Source: Amaurobius ferox (taxonomy: Eukaryota; Arthropoda; Arachnida; Araneae; Amaurobiidae). From it: a DNA stretch of 64,000 nucleotides. Position numbers and translations under genes: made by a program. The notes beneath the pieces were generated by a model. It was not told where the DNA came from and made no database searches. It saw only the letters and a list, made by a program, of their open reading frames with translations. Location of the stretch: NCBI GenBank assembly GCA_951213105.1, contig OX578155.1:28660857-28724856 (forward strand), read 5' to 3'. Of the stretch, positions 56,601-64,000 are shown piece after piece. Each line of letters opens with the position of its first letter. The stretch's first letter is position 1.

Positions 56601-58243
56601 TTTGTAATTTCATATAAAATATTTCCATTGCCATTGATTAAGGACATAGTGACGACCGAAAAGTTTCTATACCCTTTGTAATTGAATATAAACTATTTAC
56701 ATTGCCACTGATGAAGGACGTAGTGACGGCCGAAAACGCTCTGGATCTTTTGTAATTTAATATAAACAATTTACATTGCCACTGATGAAGGGCATAGTGA
56801 CGACCGAAAACGTTCTGGATCTTTTGTCATTTAATACAAAATATTTACATTGCCACTGATGAAGGAGATAGTTACGACCGAAAACGCTCTGGATCTTTTG
56901 TAATTTAATATAAACTATTTGCATTGCCACTGATGAAGAACGTAGTGACGACCAAAAGCGCTCTGGATCTTTTGTAATTTAATATAAATAATCTTCATTG
57001 CCACTGATGAGGGACATAGTGACGACCGAAAACTCTCTGGATCTTTTGTAATTAAATATAAACAATTTATATTGCCTCTGATGAAGGACGTAGTGACGAC
57101 CGAAAACGCTCTGGAGCTTTTGTAATTTAATATAAACAATTTATATTGCCTCTGATGAAGGACGTAGTGACGACCGAAAACGCTCTGGATCTTTTGTAAT
57201 TTAATATAAACTTTATACATTGCCACTGATGGAGGACGTAGTGACGACCGATAGCGCTCTGGATCTTTTGTAATTAAATATAAACAATTTATATTGCCTC
57301 TGATGAAGGACGTAGTGACGACCGAAAACGCTCTGGAACTTTTGTAATTTAATATAAACAATTTATATTGCCTCTGATGAAGGACGTAGTGACGACCGAA
57401 AACGCTTTGGATCTTTTGTAATTTAATATAAACTTTATACATTGCCACTGATGGAGGACGTAGTGACGACCGATAGCGCTCTGGATCTTTTGTAATTTAA
57501 TATAAACAATTTACATTGCCACTGATGAAGGGCATAATGACGACCGAAAACGTTCTGGATCTTTTTTCATTTAATACAAAATATTTACATTGCCACTGAT
57601 GAAGGACGTAGTGACGACCGAAAACTCTCTGGATCTTTTGTAATTTAATATAACAATTTATATTGCCTCTGATGAAGGACGTAGTGACGACCGAAAACGC
57701 TCTGAATCTTTTGTAATTTAATATAAACAATTTATATTGCCTCTGATGAAGGACGTAGTGACGACCGAAAACGCTCTGGATCTTTTGTAATTTAATATAA
57801 GCAATTTATATTGCCTCTGATGAAGGACGTTGTGACAACCGAAAGCGCTCTGGATCTTTTATAATTTAATATAAACAATTTACATTGCCACTGATGAAGG
57901 GCATTTTGACGACCGAAAACATTCTGGATCTTTTGTAATTTAATATAAATAATTTACATTGCCACTGATGAAGGACGTAGTGACGACCGAAAGAAAGTGC
58001 TCTGGATCGATCTTTTATAGTTTAATATGAATAAATTACATTCCCACTGATGAAGGACGTAGAGATGATCGAAAGCGCTCTGGATCATTTGTAATTTAAT
58101 ATAAACAATTTATATTGTCACTGATGAAGAACGTAGTGATGACCGAAAACGCTCTGGATCTTTTGTAATTTAATATAAGCTATTTACATTGCCACTGATG
58201 AAGAACGTAGTGACGACCGGAAGTGTTCTGGATCTTTTGTAAT
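50697..58243 (+). repeat. 74-bp satellite array, about 100 monomers
   Basis: The core monomer contains ATCTTTTGTAATTTAATATA, ACATTGCCACTGATGAAGGA and CGTAGTGACGACCGAAAACG. Monomer variants (GCCTCTGATGAAGG, ACATTTAATACAAAATA on the CATTTAATAC type, AATAATCTTCATTGCC, CCCTTTATC with GAATATAAAC) recur in fixed order, so higher-order duplications exist. Two monomers carry a 45-bp foreign insert (54,863-54,908 and 56,549-56,597). The left edge begins with one monomer in inverted orientation (about 50,697-50,760). Minus-strand open frames up to 177 codons are a by-product of the repeat. Confidence 0.9.
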
Positions 58244-59030
58244 TTAATGTACAATGTCATTGGTAGTGTCAATATTAAATATATTTTTTACAAAACAAGG
58301 TTGTCTTTGCTGTATCTTTTTAAAGCTCTTTACAAACATCTTCTTTTATTACGTAAAATGGGTGTATCAAGGAAATTGTCCTTGAGACACCCTTGTCAGG
58401 TATAATATTGACAAACGCTACAAAATGTATTATCGAAACATAAGGCAAATCAAACATTTGCGAATCAATAAGCGCATGCTCCCAAAATAGGTTATTTACA
58501 CAAGTCACAGTCAATATTTATTTTTACACCCCGTACAAAATTACATTATTCAGTATAGTTAATAGTCTCACCCTTATAAGAACATCAACAGAAAATTCTA
58601 TTTTCGTGCTAAATTTAGCAAACACATCGAATAACAGACAGATCAATTGGCAAGAAAATTGCAACATATTGATTTTGTTAAAATCGATTTTTTTAAAATG
58701 TTAGCACCTCACGATATATGAATAGCGTTTTAATGGCTACAGTAGCAAAATTGGTAGGTAAACACTTTTCAGTTGAGAATAAATAACATACATTAGAGAA
58801 TGTTTAAAAAAAATACGAGATTTGTTTAAAAATCGTCTGCACACGCAGGAAAAATCGATATTTGTTAAAAGGACGCCATATTTTCAGAACTCTCGGCAAA
58901 AGAAGTTCAAATCATTCATTATTAATTTATTGCTATTTTGAAGAAGGAAAGAAACAACCTGTTCTCTAATATCCAAAATTGGTCGAGAAAAGTTGTTAAA
59001 GTTATAGACATATAGTTAAAAAGTATCATT
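58244..59030. other. AT-rich, no gene seen
   Basis: No long frame, RNA or repeat boundary that I can support. Confidence 0.4.
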
Positions 59031-59410
59031 GCCTAGCGGAAATGCTGAAGTTTGGCGATGGAAAAATAATAATAGAAGTTTTACCAAATTACAGATTACA
59101 GACATCTGTGAAATATAAAAGATCCAAATTACACGCAAAAACACTAAAGAATGTTTCTTGGAATGAAAGAGGCGGGGACCTAAATTCTCATTGCCGGGCG
59201 GAATTGCTGAAGTCTGGAAATGCAGATGGAAAAAAAGAAAATAATATTTACCAAATTACAGACACTTTTGTGATATAAAAGATTTATATTATACGAAAAA
59301 CACCCTGAAGAATGGTTTCTGGAATGAAATCACCGGTATTAGAGAGAATGGACCTGTTAAAGAGGAGGAGCCTAAGTATGATTGACGGGCGGAATAGCCG
59401 AATTTCGGTA
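59031..59410 (+). repeat. Degenerate tandem repeat, 160-190-bp unit
   Basis: Three imperfect units marked by GCGGAAATGCTGAAG (59,036), GGCGGAATTGCTGAAG (59,197) and GGCGGAATAGCCGAA (59,389). The first two share ACCAAATTACAGA and AAATATAAAAGAT-like stretches. No coding evidence. Confidence 0.45.
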
Positions 59411-59539
59411 ATAAAAATTGCCCTGTGTAATAACACAATTATTCAATCCAAACGGAACCCTTGGGATGTTACAAGCGATCTTTACAGTATGAGAACTCTA
59501 AAGCGGTATTCCGATGAGCAAATTACGAAGCGAATGCAA

Positions 59540-59558
59540 GGGGGAAAGCGCTTCCCCC
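59540..59558. other. Short perfect hairpin
   Basis: GGGGGAA-AGCGC-TTCCCCC: a 7-bp stem with a 5-nt loop, just outside the inverted repeat beginning at 59,565. It resembles a terminator, but no gene leads into it. Confidence 0.4.
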
Positions 59559-59762
59559 ACTTGTTGAGTGAAGTGACGTCACGTTCGTTCTGTGTAAGGC
59601 TCCTATATAGACAGGCTGTCGCAACCGCCATTGAAGCTCCTGCCGTAACTGTCTGCCTATGCTATTTCAATGGCGAGCGTACGTTACTTGTCTCATGTTT
59701 GATACGTATTTTATCTGTAAAATGGGTGATTGTGGTATAATAAATGGCACTAATCATTAGAG

Positions 59763-59840
59763 GATGAAGTTAGAAATGTTTAAATTTCCTCAAGATCCCG
59801 AGAAAAGGAAAATATGGCTTTATAAACTGCCGAAAAAATG
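59763..59840 (+). pseudogene. THAP-domain fragment
   Basis: A 25-codon frame with MFKFPQDPEKRKIWLYKL, which strongly resembles the middle of a THAP zinc-finger domain (FPxDPxxRxxW). The upstream C-x-C and downstream H residues are not in frame. It is either an isolated exon of a THAP gene or P-element-like transposase, or a relic. Its position inside the inverted repeats at 59,565/61,565 favours a transposon origin. Confidence 0.4.
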
Positions 59841-61483
59841 AATAGATTCCTGGACATTCACCTGAATTGCGCAGTGTAAATAGTTTCATATTGTATGCTT
59901 CCTTTGTCTTTTTAAAAGTAAATGTATGTTAAGATCTTGAAAAGAAGATTTGAAAATTGGTTTCTTAAAGCTGAACTTTCAATAAATTAATTTTTTATAA
60001 TAGTTAAATAGGATTTTTTCTTGCAATGAAATTGTAGGGTTGCTATCGCATTTTGGCGTGGGTTTATCGATGACTTATCGCCAAGATAGTAAGATTTGAC
60101 TTTGAAATTTGTGTTTTTATATAATTATTGTGCTTTAAAGACTGTTTTGTATTTCAATTATAAAATATGTGCATTAATATAAAATTTTAACAATTGTTTG
60201 TAGAAATACGTGAAAGCTGCATTTAAAAAAAAAAATAAAAACTTGCTATTTTGATTGTCTCCAAAACATTTATAAAATTAATAATTTTTTTTTTATGATT
60301 AAGTATTCAATGTACATACTAGACCGTTACAATCAAATATATTTTTGATTGCTTATTTCTCATTTTAAGTTAGCATAGACTTATGCTGCCAGAGATTTTT
60401 AACATTTCTGCAGATGCTATAACTATTTTGCTTATAGTAATATGAATTGCATGCATTATTTTGGCTCATTGATTTTCCTATTTTATATTATTTATATTAT
60501 TGATATATTATCTTGTTAAATATAGTTAAACTTAAGCTTTAAAATACTATGGCATTTATATAACATTAAAAATCGCATACCTGATATAGCTTGAAATAAT
60601 TTCTCAAAATAACTGAATACTAGAAAGTCAATTATCTATTAAAATAGATATAAGCTATCTATATAAGATATTTCTACATGTGAAGGCTAAATTTTAAATC
60701 CATTTAGAAGATCAAAAATTTACCTTACAAATTCACCAACAATGTTGAATTGAACAATAGCTTTCTGTAGCTGATTCTGCACCGATAATGAATAAAAATA
60801 TGATATAGTATGCTGAAGTAGCTACTGTATTTTGTTTCAACTTCATTATCGAAGGGTTTTTGGCGTCCATATCAAAACGCCCCCCCCCCCCCCCCCATTG
60901 TTTTTCAAAGTCAGAAATTTAATTTTAATGATAAAGCAAGGTTTATCAACGAAAGTCTTCCACCACCATATTGTAAAAATATTGCGCAGAACACCGTTGG
61001 AAGTTTCCAATTTTTGTTAAATTTAGACAAATATACACACCCCTCTCCCTTTCACCCCAAATAAATAAAGTGAAATAAATCATGTCTGTTTAAAATACGT
61101 TATTGAGTATTATCAAAATAGGTGTAAAAATGTTAACAGTCGTAGACCTTTCTATATTGTTTAAAAAACTTTAAAACTTTTACTATTTTTAAACACATTT
61201 TTGTTAAAATGTTACCAAAATACTCAAAATAAAAGCGTATTGCATACAAAATTTGATTAATAACACTTTTCATTCTAATCAAAATAAGAAATATAATATT
61301 TTATGTAAAATATTACATTCAAAATGCGCGTTTTAAAAGCATAAAATATTTCGAGACTCTCAGATAAAATCAGAGTTTGACAGTCGGTAGCTTGAAAAAC
61401 AGACGCAGAGAAATGCGCCATTATAGCGATAAATGGCAAGAAAAAGTAACCCCCGTTTTCGCCAAGCACAGTCGTCGCTCCCA
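59841..61483. other. AT-rich interior, no gene seen
   Basis: Long AT-rich stretch with a 17-C tract near 60,881-60,897. I find no frame with recognisable protein similarity. Confidence 0.4.
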
Positions 61484-61677
61484 CAGGAGCTTCAATGGCC
61501 GCTCTTGCGCCAGCCTGTATATATAGGAGCCTTAGTTCTGTGCTGCGTGAAGTGACGTCACAAACGTTCGAAAGCTGTTTTGCGAACGGTATGTTGTACC
61601 AAATTGCTGTCGTGTAATAAGGCCTTTACTAACACCGAATTCTGCAAGAGTACTTGGCAGAATACGGAAACAGTAGA

Positions 61678-62005
61678 TGGAAATAAACTGGACATGTCTT
61701 AAGAATACCACAGCATAACATCCCTGCTGTGACACTCACTTGGGCGCGCGAAGGAAAAGGATCCCGGGGTCGACCCAAGCTAACTTTGGAGCAGACTAAT
61801 AGAACAAGAGAGAAATCTGTTGAGATGGGCGAGCTTGGTGAGAAGCAAGGACTGCGGCACAGGATCGACCAGGTTGGCGACGCAAGCTGAAAGCCTTATG
61901 TGTCACTAGGCACGATGAGTGATGAGGATGGACCGGACATCTAAGCAGATGCCTTACAACGTCTGGTAGGTTGGACGGTCTGGGCCGAATAACAATAACA
62001 GATAA
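61678..62005 (+). pseudogene. LINE reverse-transcriptase C-terminus and 3' tail, relic
   Basis: In one frame: W-K-stop-TGHVLRIPQHNIPAVTLTWAREGKGSRGRPK, the conserved WxGHVxRxP...GRPxxTW ending seen after many LINE RT domains. A frameshift follows, then RPGWRRKLKALCVTRHDE and a stop at 61,920-61,922. The sequence finishes in an AATAACAATAACAG repeat, like the short 3' repeats of several LINE clades. 5'-truncated and dead. Clade not determinable here. Confidence 0.55.
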
Positions 62006-62346
62006 TATGGGGCTATAGAAACTAATTGTAAAAACAACCTACTTTGTTTAATTTATGGCAGAATACCAAGTCTATACAAGTTTTTGCGCATCCTGATATG
62101 GCTTTTATTGGACTATATATTAGTTCCTTACTAGTGCCCAGCTATGTTCATACAGTATTGTGTCAATTAATTGAGAAATGTCATTTTTTTCGTTTTATCA
62201 CACGTAAGCTTAGGAAGAAGCACTCCAAATTAGCTCAGAGTTCAAATTGCAGTTATTATCAAAGTAGCAGGTGTTCGTATGCACCTGGTAAGTAGCAGGT
62301 GTTCCGCAGTGATAGTTTCTCAGTTGTTGCGGAGCTCATTAGCGTC

Positions 62347-63416
62347 ATGGATATCAGCGCGGAAGCACGTGCTAAAGTGATTGCGCTTAGAGAACACACT
62401 TCTAAGACGTTCGAGGAAATAGGTAAAATATGTGGAGTGAGTACAGCAAGTGTCGGGAGGATCTGGAAGCGGTTTCAGGAAACAGGAAATGCTGGAACCA
62501 ACCGCTCTGGAAGATGCGGCCGAAAAAGATCAAATTCGACTCGTGACGACAAAACTTTACATGGAATGAGTGTTAAAAATCCTCGATTAACCAGTTTTGA
62601 CCTGTCTAAGTCCATGGTGGCAGCTGCTGTTGATATTGCACCTTCAACAGTGCGATACAAGCTGTTAGAACGCGGACGGAGAGCACGTCGACCGTACAAG
62701 AAGCAGCTTCTGACGCTTCGCATGAAGAAAAAATGGTTGGAATGGGCACGGAAATACAAAACATGGACTGGGAGAAAGTTCTCTTTTCTGACGAAACACA
62801 TTTTGTGGTTCAGGGATTTAGATCTATGTTCGTGAGAAGAAGCCAAGGAGAACCTCTCAATCAGCACCACATCAATCAAGCACCCAAGCATTCGCCCAAA
62901 AAGATGTTTTGGGGTTGTTTCAGCGTTTTGGGGACAGAATCTCTTGTTCCCGTAGAGGGAATGATGAACAGTGCCAGTTACGAAGTCATATTGACCCGAA
63001 AAGTGCTTCCAACCATGACTAAACTGTGGCCGAACGGAGATTGCGTTTTCCAACAAGACAGCGCGCCATGTCACACTTCGAAGGGAATCAAAAATTTCTG
63101 CTCAAAAAAAAATATTACCGTACTGGATTGGCCCGGGAATTCACCAGACTTGAATCCCATAGAAAATTTGTGGGCTATTGTCAAGAAACGGCTTCACAAA
63201 TTTGACTGTACGACGATGGACAAGCTAATTTCGGCCGTTATTGACATATGGTTCAGAGACGTTGAAATTAAAACTACATGTGCTAGTCTAGTACATTCCA
63301 TGCCGAAACGTGTCTGTGATGTTATAAAGTCTCGGGGGAGGTCATATCACTTATTAGTTTTAAATGTATCCTTAAAAAATTTGAAAACGAAAAAATTTCC
63401 AATCTTTTTCACCTAG
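62347..63416 (+). pseudogene. Tc1/mariner-superfamily transposase with one frameshift
   Basis: The ATG is at 62,347 (MDISAEARAKVIALREH). Two N-terminal helix-turn-helix units follow (FEEIGKICGVSTASVGRIWK; then VDIAPSTVRYKLLERG). The frame slips by one base near 62,765. The second frame (from 62,733) has the catalytic core LFSDETHF, FQQDSAPCHTS and SPDLNPIENLW, a DD34E triad typical of Tc1. It ends SMPKRVCDVIKSRGR and a short extension, stopping at 63,416. Restored length would be about 355 aa, near the family norm. I could not identify terminal inverted repeats by eye. Only one visible lesion, so a fairly recent loss. Confidence 0.85.
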
Positions 63417-63829
63417 ACAAGATAACTGCTCGAAAACTACAAGGGCTTTGTTAAAAGCGAATGATTGATTGGTCTAGAAACTGGGATTGTTACTGAACAT
63501 TTTTGTCCCTTATTATTTATATCTATATTTCATAGTTTAGAAAATATTTCGAGTAACAGTAAGTGAAGTGGAGCAAAAACTGGCTTAAATAAGAGTGTTT
63601 TACTTTTTTAAATAGTTGAAAACACTTATATATTTGCATATTTATAAATGATGCCGTTATCTGATAAAACAAATATAAATTGCTTTATATTTTTATCTAT
63701 TAGGTTCAGAAATATGAGCATCCAAAGTGTTTATATTTTTAGACATTATTTATGTAAAAAATGTGTGTATGTGTGTGAGGGAGGGGAGGGGGGGGAAGCT
63801 TGTTCAAAATATTTTTGGGATAAATTAAA
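63417..63829. other. AT-rich flank, no gene seen
   Basis: Non-coding; includes a G-rich GAGGGAGGGGAGGGGGGGG patch near 63,778-63,796. Confidence 0.4.
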
Positions 63830-63831
63830 TA

Positions 63832-64000
63832 CAGTTGAATCTGCCTTAAACGGAATTTCAGGGGACTGGAAGAATTTTCCGTCTTATAAGGGTTTCCGTT
63901 TCATGCATGTCATTTCAGGAAAAGCGAAGTTTAAGGTTCAGCTGAAAATGCAGATAGCCCATACGTAATTGCCCACCTATATATCAGACTTTAAAAATTC
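63832..64000 (+). mobile_element. Start of a pogo/Tigger-like element, cut by the window end
   Basis: CAGTTGAATCTGCCTTAAAC after a TA dinucleotide (63,830-63,831), followed by repeated CCGTCTTATAAGGGTTTCCG-type sub-terminal motifs, resembles the terminal repeat of pogo-superfamily transposons. The rest lies outside the window. Confidence 0.45.

Larger units (their letters stand above)
59565..61565. repeat. Approximately 80-bp inverted repeats 2 kb apart
   Basis: 59,565-59,645 and 61,484-61,565 are diverged reverse complements. Both contain GTGACGTCAC (59,573-59,582; 61,552-61,561), GGCTCCTATATA and CAGGCTG, and CCATTGAAGCTCCTG. GTGACGTCAC is a palindromic CREB/ATF-type site; whether it is bound is unknown. 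The interior is AT-rich with a THAP-like fragment, so this may be a decayed DNA transposon. Confidence 0.45.

Noticed and set aside
50697..58243. Long minus-strand open frames (up to 177 codons) in the satellite
   Set aside because: They are translations of the 74-bp monomer cycling through frames, are interrupted by common monomer variants, and show no protein-like conservation.
50697..58243. CRISPR-like array
   Set aside because: Regular 74-bp units have no unique spacers and the context is eukaryotic.

Overview
The window is AT-rich, repeat-dense eukaryotic DNA, with no single-copy host gene that I can recognise. Introns-free retrotransposon ORFs, a polyadenylation signal, Tc1, pogo/Tigger, Helitron and tRNA-SINE sequences point to a metazoan. 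The mixture looks arthropod, and I would guess a chelicerate, but the sequence does not prove this.

Region 1 (1-14,187) holds two head-to-tail copies, period 7,091 bp, of a non-LTR retrotransposon of the restriction-like-endonuclease (RLE) group (R2/NeSL-type). It has three zinc fingers, a YADD reverse transcriptase and a C-terminal CCHC + PD..D endonuclease. Each copy ends directly on a segment that I read as nucleotides 40-to-end of U2 snRNA: stem IIa, stem IIb, Sm site, stem III, stem-loop IV, then a 3'-box-like motif. Known U2-targeting RLE elements are the NeSL-clade Utopia family, and this looks like a relative. In each copy the reading frame is broken only at three poly-C tracts. If every tract were 10 C long, the frame would run as one protein of about 2.2 kDa-scale residues (roughly 2,200 aa). 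The 5' end carries an extra, diverged piece of RLE domain.

Region 2 (14,044-47,285) contains further U2 3' halves at 14,044, 14,724, 33,042, 33,929 and 34,816. Between them lie spacer, two 887-bp units carrying only the 3' tail of a related element, and two copies of a large segmental duplication (A 14,724-33,000; B 34,816-47,285). Comparing A with B gives clean filled and empty sites. A has gained a gag-only jockey-like LINE (15,880-18,345) and a nearly intact jockey-like LINE (19,773-24,976). B has gained a Helitron-like insertion (37,846-39,863) that carries tandem tRNA-derived SINE units. Both copies contain a large inverted-repeat (foldback) structure and an approximately 870-bp MITE-like element.

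Region 3 (46,833-50,115) is another inverted-repeat element, with a deleted pogo/Tigger transposon nested inside it. Region 4 (50,700-58,243) is about 100 copies of a 74-bp satellite with higher-order duplication. Region 5 (58,244-64,000) is AT-rich DNA with a THAP-domain fragment, an inverted repeat, a LINE 3'-end relic, a Tc1 transposase with one frameshift, and the start of a pogo-like terminal repeat cut by the window edge.

The whole window therefore reads as a retrotransposon-colonised, partly tandem U2 snRNA-derived locus followed by satellite and transposon debris. All homology calls are from memory and reading by eye.
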